A DNA stretch of 64,000 bases from Taudactylus pleione (taxonomy: Eukaryota; Chordata; Amphibia; Anura; Myobatrachidae), in NCBI GenBank assembly GCA_031769625.1, contig JAUIMM010000113.1:10737001-10801000 (forward strand), in the 5' to 3' direction. The translations under genes were made by a program, and so were the position numbers. Below the pieces are notes generated by a model that was not told the origin of the DNA, did not search any database, and saw only the letters and a list, made by a program, of their open reading frames with translations. Each line of letters begins with the position of its first letter. The first letter of the stretch is position 1. Positions 21,786 through 33,020 of this stretch are shown one piece after another.

Positions 21786-22334
21786 GGGCCTGATTCAGAC
21801 CCACTCGCGAGCGGCTGTCCGCTCGCAAGTGGGTCGATGTTCTGGACTGAGCATGCGCACGACGGAGGGACCTCCGTCGTGCGCATGCGCCAGACGCGAC
21901 GAGCGAAGGAAAGTCCTTCGCTCGTTGTGTCTGATCAAAGGGGGCGTGCTGTCGATGTTGATTGACAGCACGCCCCCTTTGGTAGGCATGCCGGGGGCGT
22001 GCCTCCCTGACGGGGGCGTTCCCACGGGAACGCCTCCCGTCAGAAGCCGGCCCACTGACATCACTAGTGATGTCAGTGGGAGTGATTTTGGCTCTGATAG
22101 AGCCAAAATCACTCCGGAGCTTGCGGTTGAAAACCTCAACCGCAGGCTCCGGCTCGCAGTTTCGATGGTCGTGATGGTCACGACCATCGCGGCCATCAAA
22201 CTGCACGCTCGTATAGCCTGTGGTTGGTGACCCACAGCTATACGAGCGTCCAGGAGGACGCTCCATTTTCATGGAGGGCGGCCCTCTTTCAGAGCGTGCG
22301 CTCTGCTCAGAGCGTACGGCTCTGAATGAGGGCC
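21786..22334 (-). mobile_element. Palindrome-chain Harbinger MITE, 549 bp (TSD TAT)
   Basis: Termini GGGCCTGATTCAGACCCACT and, reverse-complemented, GGCCCTCATTCAGAGCCGTA; TAT at 21783-21785 and 22335-22337. Nearly every base lies in one of about eleven successive hairpins, such as GCGCACGACGG/CCGTCGTGCGC, GGGGGCGTGCTGTCGATG with its partner, CACTGACATCACTAGTGATG, and AGTGATTTTGGCTCTGATAG with its partner. Reverse orientation relative to 52212 and 55057. Minus-strand ORFs of up to 212 codons are by-products of symmetry and high GC. Confidence 0.9.
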
Positions 22335-22337
22335 TAT

Positions 22338-23165
22338 GTGCGGTGATCGATGTAGCTCCTTGTCAACTGGGGAGGCTGCAGCACTGTCCTCAGTGATGAG
22401 AATACCAGAGGGCAGTCACTGAAGAGACCAGAGGGGTCGGCTAAGTACAAGTCCCTATGAAGTGGTTCCTGTGAGATCACCAGATTGCAGCCCACTGAGG
22501 GAGGGAGCCGGCTGCCTAGGGAGAGACAGATCATTGACTTCCACCCGAGCGGAGGTGGGTACTGCAGCTTGTTATCCTATAAGGCTGGAGTCTCTGATGT
22601 AGTAAGTCATTAAACACTGAGAACCCTGCACACTTCAGCACTAAATGAAACATTATGGAATAATATCTACACACCTGTAAGTTTTCAGTACTTTTGATAC
22701 AGCAATCAGACATGCACAGTGTTAACAGTGTAAAGGTGCAGTCCCACAAATACATCGACCAGCAAGGTTTATGCCTTTTTAACATGAAGTTGAAACTGCC
22801 ATTTAGCCAGGAGCTGCTTCTATAATCAGTGCCATCAAGAGGGATGGGCTGGTCTCCCAAGGAAGTATAACCATGGCAGCATGCAGCTTCTGCAGAGATC
22901 ACCTTATGGGCCTGGCCTTGCCCTACCTAGTAATGAGGTTTGAATGATCTCTTGCCTGCCCTGCCTAGAATTCAGTGTTCCCTTTGCAGAATTGATCTGT
23001 ATGATTGCTATGGCTGCCACTGTCTCATGGAAACATTTGTTTTCTGCTTGTTCTCAGAAAACTGATGTCATCATACTCTCAGCCTGTCAGTGACCTAGCT
23101 CCTCGGTGGTCAGGTGAAAGCAGAGGAACGCTGTGAATGTTTCAAAGCCCATCTGCTCACTACAC
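22338..23165. other. No recognisable feature
   Basis: Mixed-composition sequence without a long ORF, clear repeat or RNA gene. Short ORFs (for example 22531-22902 minus) have no recognisable domain. Confidence 0.6.
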
Positions 23166-23173
23166 AATACAGT

Positions 23174-23587
23174 CAGGGGCGCCGAGAGGGGGCGGGGAAG
23201 TACACTTTACCCAGGCCCTGGCTTCCAGAGGGGCCCGGCGGGGGCCCGGGTCCGGTGCCACCCCCCCTCTCTTCCACCTGCCTCCCTCCCGCGCAGCAGC
23301 CCAGCACGTGGGAGATTGCTAGCGGCTGCTAAGCAGCAGCCACAGCAATCTCCTCTGCCTGAGGGGGGGAGCGCTCACACTGATCGTGCTCCCCTCTGTC
23401 TTTGCTCCGGGCTGAGGGGCTCACAGCGCCCCCCTCCCCCACACGCAGCGCCGCCTAGCGGCGCTGCAAAATGTTTTTTTTTCTATATTTTTTTTGTCGT
23501 CTTCTTCAAGGGGGCGTGGCCACGCCTCCCACGATTAGGCCATGCCCCCCTCCTTACCGGGGCCCGGCGGCGCTCTCTACGGCCCTG
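23174..23587 (+). mobile_element. GC-rich hAT MITE (TSD MATACAGT)
   Basis: Flanks AATACAGT (23166-23173) and CATACAGT (23588-23595) differ at one base. Termini CAGGGGCGCCGAGAGGGG and, reverse-complemented, CAGGGCCGTAGAGAGCG. The interior matches the complement of 20257-20613, including GCAGCGCCGCCTAGCGGCGC and GGGGGCGTGGCCACGCCTCC. Confidence 0.88.
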
Positions 23588-23647
23588 CATACAGTACGTT
23601 ATGTGTATGCCATGATAACTGCAGGACATTTAGCAAACTAAGCGATT

Positions 23648-24130
23648 AAGGGTCTGATTCTGGGGTGGATGCAGTCCAGCTTGCTGCTTCGTCTTCGGTA
23701 GCAGCAGATCTGAGAATTTATGCTACTGCAGTAGGAGCTGTCTTTTGTAAAAAGACGCCCATTGCTGGCTTCTCAGATCGGCTGCCGGCGTTCAAAGAAA
23801 CAGCATCGGCTCCACATCACGGCCAACCGATGGATCATCGGGTATCTGAGGAAACCTAAGGTTGCCCAGAATGCCCACCACACCTAAGCTGCCAAGGCCA
23901 AGTTATCTGCAACTCTGGCTTTAGCACTCACCAAAAATGGATACGACACACCTCAGTTTTCAAAGCGGCTCACCGTCTCCACCCCCAAAACATCTGTATT
24001 CTGTCAATCAAACTGCGGCTAACTCCATACTGCCACTGCAGCCGCAGCACCATTGCGGCACATAAGCTGAAAAAGAGAAACAATGACCACTTGCGGCCAA
24101 ATCGCCAGTGCGTCCAGGTCTGTATCATAT
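23648..24130. mobile_element. Harbinger-type MITE, diverged
   Basis: Left end GGGTCTGATTCTGGGGTGGA preceded by TAA; right end near GTGCGTCCAGGTCTGTATCA, a decayed ...GCGTCCAGCTCTGAATCA. Between lie TGTCAATCAAACTGCGG, AAAAAGACGCCCATTGCTGG and several short palindromes. The right boundary and duplication are not secure. Confidence 0.5.
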
Positions 24131-24344
24131 GGAAACAATAGCTCCATGAATCAATTGACTTCTCCATGTGACCTAAAGTCTGTGTGGAATTGATGTGAAT
24201 CCTGGAAACTCCAAGTACAGCCCTGTATGGATTTCAATAACTCCTTCACCTATGTTACTGTATGTCCTTTGCTGCTCTAGTGAACACCATTGACTAGGAA
24301 TGTCACAAATAATACATTATAAATTAAAATAGTATCATTAGGTG

Positions 24345-24681
24345 CAGGGGTGTATTAAGAGAGGAGAGAGCTCATGTGCATTCCCCGTCCGGAGCCTCTC
24401 TCCCCAGTGGCTGGCGGTGGACTGACCACAACTGTAGGCTCTGGGCACTAAACTGTGCCCAGAGTCTACTGCCGCGCCATTTTCCCCGAAATTTCCCCAC
24501 TGCTCATGTGCAAAACGCCGGATAAATGGCAACAGTGCCCATTTTCCATTTGTTTTATGCAGGTCTGTGACAGCCGATGAGGGACTTCGGAGAGGTGAAT
24601 ATTAAAAAATATGGATGAAGGGTGTGCAGTGTGGTACCCCCCTGGACCGCACACCCTGCACCTGTTATAGATACGCCCCTG
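24345..24681 (-). mobile_element. hAT MITE (TSD ATTAGGTG)
   Basis: Perfect duplication ATTAGGTG at 24337-24344 and 24682-24689. Termini CAGGGGTGTATTAAGAGAGG and, reverse-complemented, CAGGGGCGTATCTATAACAG. Same family as 33831-34236, sharing GGTGTGCAGTG/GCACACCCTGCA and the GTGCCCAGAGTCTA segment, in opposite orientation. Confidence 0.9.
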
Positions 24682-24689
24682 ATTAGGTG

Positions 24690-25122
24690 AAGATATTAGG
24701 TGAAAATAAGAGGACATTGAAGATCTACTAATGACAGATAAACAGCGTGCTGCTGCTTTTGTGCTCAAAGACATTGATTACATATAACCTACAGTACTGC
24801 AAATAATTTATATTAGTCTCAATAGGCTGCAAGAACAAGATGAATGGGATGTTGGAATGCCTACTCTCTCTATTATCTGACTGTCACTCTGCCATCACAT
24901 AAAGATAATATATACCGTTTAATCACATAGTAACATGTATCAATCCACTGTGCTGCAGATAAAAACCCATTCACTTTTATTGCTAGAATATAATATACCT
25001 CAAATGCCTAAATCACTACACTAGATAAATGAGTGACACTGGAGAAGCACTAACTTGTAGTTTATAAAGGTTTATCCTTTATGCTTGGATTTGACCTGGT
25101 TTATGTAATTCTAAATAATTAT
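24690..25122. other. No recognisable feature
   Basis: AT-rich unique-looking sequence without a long ORF or repeat. Confidence 0.6.
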
Positions 25123-25653
25123 GTTGTTATTAGGGGTGTGCACCGGCCACTTTTCGTGTTTTGTGTTTTGGTTTTGGATCTGGATCTTTCTTCGTGTTTT
25201 GGATCTGGATTGGTTTTGCCAAAACCACCCTTCCGTGTTTTGGGTTCTGGGTTTTGTGTTTTGGATCTGTATTTTTTTTAAAAAAAGCATAAAAACAGCT
25301 AAAATCACAGAATTTGTAGGTTTTTCTGCTCCTATGCTATTATTAACCTCAATAACCTTAATTTCCACTAATTTCCAGTCTATTCTGAACACCTCACACC
25401 TCACAATAGTGTTTTTATGTCCAAAAGGTTGCACCGAGGTAGCTGGATGACTATGCTAAGCGACACGAGTGGGCAGCACAAACACGTGACCCATCTAGGC
25501 GTGATACTGCAGTGGCAGACAGGATGGCAGTTTGAAAAACTAGGCCCCAAACTGTACATAATGCAAAGAAAAAAAAGAGGCGCAAGATGGAATTGTCCTT
25601 GGGCCCTCCCACCCACCCTTATGTTGTATAAACAGGACATGCACACTTTAACA

Positions 25654-25709
25654 AACCAATCATTTCAGCGCCAGGGTCTGCCACACAACTGTGGCTGAAA
25701 TGATTGGTT
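25654..25709. repeat. Perfect inverted repeat in hAT 3' region
   Basis: AACCAATCATTTCAG (25654-25668) and CTGAAATGATTGGTT (25695-25709) are exact complements separated by 26 bases. A candidate subterminal transposase site or 3'-end hairpin. Confidence 0.85.
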
Positions 25710-25765
25710 CGTTTGGGCCCCCACAAAACAAGCTGGCAATTAATGTGTCCCTGAACAAACTGGCT

Positions 25766-28700
25766 CTACAGAGGCAAGATGTCATCCTCATCCTCCTCAT
25801 CCACCGATTCCTCACCCTCTTCAGTGTGTACATCCTCATCCTCACAAAGTATTAACTCGTCCCCACTTGAATCCACCACCACAGGTCCCTCTGTACGTTC
25901 TGGAGGCTGGTCTCCCTGGAAGAGCTGATAATTCATTTTGATGAACATCATCTTCTCCACATTCTGTGGAAGCAACCTCCTACGCCTTTCGCTGACAAGG
26001 TTCCCGGCTGCACTAAACACTCTTTCGGAGTACACACTGGAGGGGGGGCAACTCAGGTAAAATAGAGCCAGTTTGTACAGGGGCCTCCAAATTGCCTCTT
26101 TTTCCTGCCAGTACAGGTATGGACTGTCTGACATACCTACTTGGATGCTGTCACCGGTGTAATCCTCCACCATTCTGTCAAAGGTGACAGTATCATATGC
26201 AGTGACAGTAGACATGTCAGAAATTGTTGCCAGATGTCCAAACTTGGTCCTGCCTGCCCTGCATCACCGCCAGCGGGTTGCTTAGGATACCTAAGTTTTT
26301 TCCTGGCAGCCCCAGTTGCGGGAGAAAATGAAGAAGGAGCTGTTGACGTGTCACGTTCCGCTTCAGCTGACAGTGTGTTCACCAGCAGGTCTTTGCACCT
26401 CTGCAGGCTTGTGTCGGCCGGAAAGAGAACACCACATAGGCTTTAAACCTAGGATCGAGCACGGTGGCCAAAATTTAGTGGTCTGATTTCAACAGATTGA
26501 CCACCCTGGAATCCTGGCAAAGCGAATGAAGGGCTTCATCCACAAGTCCCACATGCCGAGCGGAATCGCTCCGTCTTAGCTCCTCCTTCACTTTCTCCAG
26601 CTGATTCTGCAAAAGCCTGATGAGGGGAATGACCTGACTCAAGCTGGCAGTGTCTGAACTGACTTCACGTGTGGCAAGTTCGAAGGGCTGGAGAACCTTG
26701 CACAACACGGAAATCATTCTCCACTGCGCTTGAGTCAGGTGCATACCCCCTCCTTTGCCTATGTCATAGGTGGATGTATAGGCTTGAATGGCCTTTTGCT
26801 GCTCCTCCATCATCTGAAGCATATAGAGGGTTGAGTTCCACCACGTCACAACCTCTTGCTTCAGGTGATGGCGGGGCAGGTTCAAGAGTGTTTGCTGGCG
26901 CTCCAGTCTTCAGCACGCAGTCACTGAATGGAGAAAGTGGCCAGAAATTTTTCGGGCCACGAAAAGCGTCTCCTGCACGCCCCTGTCGCTTTTCAGAAAA
27001 TTCTGCACCACCAAGTTTATTGTGTGAGCAAAACATGGGACGTACTGGAATTTGCCCAGATGTAATGCCCGCACAATATTGGTGGTGTTGTCAGATATCA
27101 CAAATCCCCAGGAGAGTCTAAGTGGGGTAAGCCACTGGGCGATGATTTCCCTCAGTTTCTCTAAGAGGTTGTCGGCGGTGTGCCTCTTACTGAAACCGGT
27201 GATACACAGCGTAGCCTGCCTTGGAACGAGCTGGTGTTTCTGAGATGCTGCGACTGGTGACGCTGCTGCTGTTGCTGCGTAAGGTGATACATCTATGCAG
27301 TGGGCTGTCACAGTCATATAGTCCTTAGTCTGCCCTGTTCCACTTGTCCACATGTCCGTGGTTAAGTGTACATTGGGTACAACGGCATTTTTCAGGACAC
27401 TGAGGACACTTTTTCTGACGTTTCTGTACAGTCTCGGTATCGCCTGCCTAGTGAAGTGGAATCTAGACGGGATTTGGAACCGGGGACACACTACCTCCAG
27501 CAATTGTCTAAATCCCACTGCACTAATGGCGGATACCGGACGCACGTCTAACACCAACATAGCAGTCAAGGCCTCAGTTATACGTTTTGCTTCAGGATGA
27601 CTGCTGTCGTACTTCATCCTCCTTGCTAAGGACTGTTGGAGGGTCAATTGTTTAGTAAAAGTAGTGGTGTTCCTACTTCCTCTCTGGGATGATGAACGAC
27701 TCCCAGCAGCAGCAACAGCAGCAGCGGCAGCAGGAGGCGTAGCAATGCAGGATCCTCCAGGAGGAATCCCGGATAGGAGAGTCAGTCATGCCAGTGACAT
27801 GGCCTGCAGGACTACTTCCGATCCTGACTAAGGAGGAAATTGACGAGGAGGGAGTTGATGGTGTGATTTGCAGGCGCTTGGATACAACAGGACAACGGGA
27901 TTTAGGTGTCCCTGGACTGCTTACGGTCTTAGCCAAAGTTTCTGAACTTGACAGTAACTTATTATGAACGCGCTGCAGGTGCCGTATAAGGGAGGATGTT
28001 CCTAGGTGGTTAATTTCCCTACCCCTACTTATTCCACCTTTAAATAAGGTACATATGGCAAGACAGTTGTTGTCCGGATTTGGATAGAAATATTGCCAGA
28101 CCAAAGAGGTGGAATGTTTGGTCTTCTGCCCAGGCATGACCGTGATGGGCTTTTTCATCCCACGGATAACAACTGTCTCCCCCGGAGCCTGATTTAAACA
28201 AACCACATCACCATCAGAATCCTCCTCGCCAACTTCCTCCTCAACGCCAGCTACACCAATATCCTCATCCTGTTGTACTTCAACAGTGACATCTTCAATT
28301 TGCATATCAGCAAGTGGACTGTGGGTGCTCCTTTCAGCACTTGCAGGGGGCGTGCAAATGGTGGAAAGAGCCACCTCTTCCAGTCCAGTGCTGGGAAGGT
28401 CATGCATCGCAACCACCACCACACTTGGACTCTCATTGGGGATTTGTGATATCTTCTTAGAAAGCAAAGTTCTTCGCTGTGCTTTGGCCAGCTTAACTCT
28501 TTTGATTTTTTTAGTGGGAGGAGGGCTTCCATCGTCATGTGAAGCTGAACCACTAGTCATGAACATACTAGGGATCGACCTTAGCCGTTCCTTGCCACTC
28601 CGTGTCGTAAATGGCATATTGGCAAGTTTACGTTTCTCTTCAGCTGATTTAAATGTTTTTTTCAAGGTCATTTTCCTGAACTTTGTCATTTGGGATTGTA

Positions 28701-28860
28701 TGTGCCCTCTATTATGACATTGGGCATCAGCCTTGGCAGACGACGTTGATGGCATGTTATCGTCTATGTCATGACTAGTGGCAGCAGCTTCAGCACTAGG
28801 AGGAAGTGGTTCTTGATCTTTCTCTATTTTATTTTTATCGGAGAAAGTTTGGTCCTCCAT
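25766..28860 (-). pseudogene. hAT transposase with N-terminal BED zinc finger (broken)
   Basis: Cut-and-paste transposase of the surrounding element, read in fragments. 28860-27673 (395 codons): lysine-rich and acidic N-terminus, then a BED finger at about residues 252-299 (VWQYFYP...CTLFKGG...GTSSLIRHLQRVH). The second Cys of CxxC is Phe273 (TTT), so zinc binding is probably impaired. A frameshift lies between 27786 and 27675. 27720-26910 holds the RNase H-like core: HLTTDMWTSG (first Asp), VISDNTTNIVRAL and PCFAHTINLVV. An in-frame TGA at 26910-26912 precedes 26909-26475 (VVTWWNSTLYML). A TAA at 26475-26477 follows, then LATVLDPRFK, a shift to the frame of 26382-26137, and another to 26215-25766. 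The last fragment carries the hATC dimerisation region (PPSSVYSERVFSAAGNLVSE RRRRL). At least two stops and three frame changes make it non-functional. Confidence 0.9.
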
Positions 28861-28922
28861 TTATGTTATATCGATTTGATATATACGTGCGGCTAAACAC
28901 AGAAAATATTTTTTTATTTTTG

Positions 28923-29565
28923 CTGGAGAGTAGTGCACTTTGTGGGTTACACCAGCCTTTAAGAAATGAGCCAGCCGGCTCTTTACTTATGGGACACAGG
29001 CGCACGCTTGGCGCTGCTCCTTTGTTGATGCACGTGCGGCTACTGCGCACACAATTCACAAACACAGAAAATAATTTTTTTTTTGGTTTGGACTGGAGTG
29101 TACTTTGGGGGTTACAGCACCCTTTAACGGTCAAGCCAGCCGGCCCTTTACTTATGACACAGGCGCACGCTTGGCACTACTTTGTTGATGCACGTGCGGC
29201 TACTGCGCACACAATTCACAAACACAGAAAATAATTTTTTTTTTGGTTTGGACTGGAGTGTACTTTGGGGGTTACAGCACCCTTTAACGGTCAAGCCAGC
29301 CGGCCCTTTTCTTATGACACAGGCGCACGCTTGGCACTACTTTGTTGATGCACGTGCGGCTACTGCGCACACAATTCACAAACACAGAAAATATATATTT
29401 TTTTGGTTTGGACTGGAGTGTACTTTGGGGGTTACAGCACCCTTTAACGGTCAAGCCAGCCGGCCCTTTACTTATGACACAGGCGCACGCTTGGCACTAC
29501 TTTGTTGATGCACGTGCGGCTACTGCGCACACAATTCACAAACACACAAAAAATATTATTTTTTT
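28923..29565 (-). repeat. 160 bp tandem repeats in hAT 5' region, four units
   Basis: The landmark GACTGGAGTGTACTTTGGGG occurs at 29091, 29251 and 29411 (exactly 160 apart), with a more diverged first unit near 28923. Each unit contains AGCCAGCCGGCCCTTTACTT, ACAGGCGCACGCTTGGC, TGCACGTGCGGCTACTGCGC and a T-rich end. Inner units are nearly identical, so the array is recent. Plus-strand ORFs across it are repeat translations. Confidence 0.93.
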
Positions 29566-29739
29566 AGCACTTGTGGGGAGCACCCCTGATGGACAGAGCA
29601 CCCCCTGGACAACACTACAGCACCCCTTTAGGACTGGGACACTGCACAGGACTTTGGAGTGGACACAGTCCCTATGGAGAACTGACTGCACAACACAGTC
29701 CAGCCAGCCCCTATGGACTTTGAAGTAGTGGACACAGCC

Positions 29740-29890
29740 CCTATTAACAACAGCAGCACAGCACAGCACAGCACAGCACAACACAGCCAGCCCCTATGGA
29801 CTTTGAAGTAGTGGACAACAGCAGCACAGCGCAGCACAGCACAGCACAACACTACTCTGCACTACACTACACTACACAGCCCAGCCAGCC
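29740..29890 (+). repeat. (CAGCA)n-rich low-complexity tract with a 58-70 bp duplication
   Basis: GCACAGCACAGCACAGCACA tracts at 29757-29783 and 29822-29851, each next to CAGCCAGCCCCTATGGACTT and TGAAGTAGTGGAC. Within the presumed 5' leader of the hAT transposase. Confidence 0.8.
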
Positions 29891-29952
29891 CTAACTCCCA
29901 CCCTCCCTCTTCACTGTCCACAACCGAGTGAGAAAATGGCGCCGGCGCGGGT

Positions 29953-29963
29953 ACCTTATATAG
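29953..29963 (-). promoter_or_regulatory. TATA box of hAT transposase promoter
   Basis: The minus strand reads CCTATATAAGG, a strong TATA box, about 1.1 kb upstream of the transposase ATG and 160 bases inside the terminus. GGCGCCATTTTCTC lies just downstream, where transcription would start. Confidence 0.6.
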
Positions 29964-30426
29964 GTTCCAAAACCCGCGAGACTCGGAAGGCGGGATGATG
30001 AAGTTTTGCCTCGATTTCAGATCCGAGTCAGGCGGGAAAAGTCGAGCCTGACTCGGATCTGCCTCGGATCGGGGGGGCTCGGGGGGGTTCGGATTTCAGA
30101 AATCCGAACCCGCTCACCCATAGTTGTTATATATTGAGAATCAACTTGATATGTTCAGATAGATCAGATCTATGATTAACACATATTTTTAAACTATGAT
30201 TAATACCAATAAATTTTCACTTACCTAACAGCCAGTGCAATGTAGTAGGGAGTGTATTGGCTCTAGTTTACAACAAAATGGTGTATGTTTGTCTTTGAAT
30301 AGATATAATGTACTTTTGTAATAATATTTTAATATATTATTTATTTGTATCTACTTAATTAAATAAATGACTAAATTATGTATTTATGTACCCGACATTG
30401 GAAATGTGTGCTTACAAGCATTTTGG

Positions 30427-30868
30427 CAATTCAAAACTGATTGTTTTTGAGTCCTTAATTGATAAATCGGGAAACCATCGATGAGCCACGGGAGGAACGA
30501 AGAGACCATCGTCATTGTGGTAGAGAATACCAGACCACAAGCTGAGCGAGCAGTTTGAATGGAAAGTTGATCAGACAGTGACGTAACACTTTTTCCGTTC
30601 ACATTGGCCGTTCGCATCAGATAATTTATGTACGCCCAAAAAACGCCTCGACACGCCTGCATTTTCCCATCTCCACCCCCGTCACCGCCCCAAAATGGAC
30701 AGTTCTGTCAATCACATCTGACATGTCACTTCCTGTTCGCTATTCGACGAACGACTGAAAAAATGATCGCAATCATACGCACTGTTACACCGAGAAATGC
30801 GTGGTTTAACAACATCGGATGACTACGAGCGTACGGTCGCTTACGAGCGGCTCTGAATGAGGGCCATA
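30427..30868 (+). mobile_element. Harbinger right-end fragment
   Basis: Parallels 49110-49582, the right end of the autonomous element: TACGCCCAAAAAACGCCTCG, CACGCCTGCATTTTCCCATC, CTGTCAATCACATCTGACAT, GTCACTTCCTGTTCGCTATT and a terminal GAGCGGCTCTGAATGAGGGC C. No left terminus is present, so it is a 5'-truncated copy or deletion derivative. Confidence 0.75.
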
Positions 30869-31199
30869 ATTCCTCGGAATGCAGACTGAGAGTGGTGTGC
30901 AGCAAAAAAATTGTGAAAAGAAAGCTTTAAATGTAACAGCCAGTCTGTGTCACTCACTGCTGGCTGGCTCCCGGGACTTGGAGAAGCTTAGCTCAGCACT
31001 GTGGTGGGGGCGGGGCTGCTTCCTGATGTCTCCTCGGCTCACTGGCTGAGAGATAGAAGCAGTCATTAAGCAGCCCCTCCCCCACCACAGTGCTCTGCCT
31101 TTCCAATCCCGCCCAGCAGCAGCAGTCAGTCCGGACACAGAAGTTGCCTGTATGTCACAGGCACAAGCAGGAAGGAGCTGGAGCCTCCAGCAGGTAAGT

Positions 31200-33020
31200 G
31201 CAGAATGGGGGGAGGGAGGGGGGATGACAACAAAATGTGGGATAGGATTGGGAAGCACAGTGTGAGATGGGGGATGGGAGAGCACAGTGTGGGATGGGGG
31301 ATGGGAGAGCACAGTGTTAGATGGGGATGGGAGGGCACAGTGGGGGATGGGAGAGCACAGTGTGAGATGAGGGATGGGAAGACACAGTGGGGGATGGGAG
31401 AGCACAGTGTGAGATGTGGATGGGAGAGCACAGTATGGGTTTGGGGATGAGAGAGCACAGTGTGACATGGGGGATGAGAGGGCACAGTATGGGATGGGAG
31501 ATGGGAGAGCACTGTATGGGGTGGAGGATGAGTGTCAGGATGCGGCCTGGGATCGGCTGCTATTCACGTCTGCACTGGTGTCCTTGGGCTTAGGTGTCCA
31601 GATGCTGGGAGTGGAGGTGAGTGGTGACTGAATATTCTCCCTGGGGTCCGCTAGGGCTTCCATGTGTGCGTCCTGGTTTCCGGGGTGCCGGGCATGGCAC
31701 AGCCATGTTGGCTCATATCACCTGACTAGTCTCTCCCAATGATAGTCCTGTGGTCACTCAGCTGATCCTCTGATCCAATGATCAGCCACCCAGGGGTATT
31801 TTAGTCTGACTCCAGGAACAAGTAACTGCTGTTCAACTTTGTTATTCCAGTGCCTGTGATACTCCCACTGTTGCTCTGTGCTAATTCCTTCTGCGTGTTA
31901 CTTCAGCCTGCTCACAGTTTTCCAATTTCCTGTATTAGCTTCCATGCTAACCCTTAATCTGAGACTTTAGCTTTCTCACAGTACTTCAGTGTTTCATGTC
32001 TCTTTCCTGTGTGTCTTTGTATATGTGCTGCTAATTCTATTGCAGCTTTCCTGTGGCTATTACCCTGTGTCATTGAGGTGTCAGATTACCTGCTAGTACT
32101 AATTAGCTCACAGCTGGACCTCCCAGCACTCTCCTAGTAATTGCCTTTGTCCAGTACCAGCATTACTAGCTTCCCCAGTTTATTCCTGTCTTCCCACTGT
32201 GTTTCACTGTGTTTATCAGCTCCAGAATCTGTTGCAGTTCCTGTACATTTTCTGTGTTTCCAAGCTAGCCGGCGACTGTGATTACTACATGTGCCTGTGT
32301 CCACTTCTCTCTGTGTCTTGTCTGTGCAGTCAACACCTTCATTTATAGCTTTCCAGTATATGTTTGTGTTCTTTGCTCTGTGTCTTGTCTCTGCAAATCA
32401 GCTCCAAACATATCTATCAATTCCCAATATATGCCTCTGTTTTATCTGTGCTATCAGCACTTGGATTTCTCAGTGATTCTCAGTACACTTTCCAGTATTC
32501 CTATGCTAGCCTGTGATTAGGATCCCTAACAGCGTTCCAATATCTAAGCATCCAATTTACCTCCTGTGCTCTAGCATTTGCTTTGTTAAATATAGTTTCT
32601 GGTCTTCTGCCATTCCCAGGTACCTGTCCAGAGGGCTGCGACCTGCTCACTTGGTGCAGCGGAAAACCAAATCCCAATTGGATGGGTCACTGGAGAAAAC
32701 CACCAAGTGAGATAGACTCCGCGCCTCTGGGCAGGTCTAGCCAAACCTGTGTTCGGCTGCAACTAGGAGACCTAGTACAGTCATTTCCCAGGTCACCCGA
32801 ACCCACCAGCTCACCGTCCTCCACAGAGGAACATTTGCACCGGATCGTGACAATGAGAGAGCACAGTGCGATATGGGGATGGGTGGGCACAGTATGGGAT
32901 GGGGGATGGGAGAGCACAGTGTGAGATGGGAGATCACTTTGTGGGTTGAGATATAAGAGAGCATAGTGTTAGATAGGTGAATGGGGGAGCACAGTGGGAT
33001 ATGGAAGTCCAGTGTGGGAT
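31200..33020 (+). repeat. Minisatellite GGGATGGGAGAGCACAGTGT, split by an LTR
   Basis: About 11-12 units of 22-29 bases (GAGAGCACAGTGTGAGATGG) at 31250-31530 and about 6 more at 32853-33015. The two parts were one array before the LTR at 31533-32852 inserted. Minus-strand serine/proline-rich ORFs are repeat translations. Confidence 0.9.
31533..32852 (+). mobile_element. Solo LTR, Gypsy-like, 1,320 bp (TSD ATGAG)
   Basis: Begins TGTCAGGATGCGGCC and ends CCGGATCGTGACA, giving TGTCA...TGACA inverted ends. ATGAG is duplicated exactly at 31528-31532 and 32853-32857. The 3' third (32615-32740) resembles 3090-3230, placing both in one LTR family. No internal region remains, so the element was reduced by LTR-LTR recombination. 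ORFs inside (for example 32583-32924) have no recognisable domain. Confidence 0.9.

Larger units (their letters stand above)
25131..30122 (-). mobile_element. hAT (Ac-type, BED-finger) DNA transposon, 4,992 bp, TSD GTTGTTAT
   Basis: Perfect 8 bp duplication GTTGTTAT at 25123-25130 and 30123-30130. Ends TAGGGGTGTGCACCGG and, reverse-complemented, TATGGGTGAGCGGGTTCGG form short inverted repeats. Inside, on the minus strand: a TATA box near 29958, a C/A-rich 5' region with four 160 bp repeats, the transposase remnant (28860-25766), and about 600 bases of 3' untranslated sequence with repeated TTTTGGATCTGGAT near the far terminus. Subterminal foldbacks occur at 30016-30059 (AGATCCGAGTCAGGC and its complement) and 25654-25709. 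Overall structure is complete; only the coding region is broken. Confidence 0.93.

Noticed and set aside
21634..22272. 212-codon minus-strand ORF and matching ORFs in 52.2-52.8, 55.1-55.6 and 58.5-59.0 kb
   Set aside because: Each lies in a palindrome-chain MITE; GC-rich symmetric hairpins leave several frames open on both strands, with related Arg/Ala/Ser-rich peptides in both directions.
23133..23615. 160-codon Pro/Arg-rich plus-strand ORF
   Set aside because: It covers a GC-rich hAT MITE with an 8 bp duplication; no conserved protein features.
28806..29728. Plus-strand ORFs (142, 108 and 128 codons) with repeated HAWHYFVDARAATAHTIH
   Set aside because: These arise from the 160 bp tandem repeats on the strand opposite the hAT transposase.
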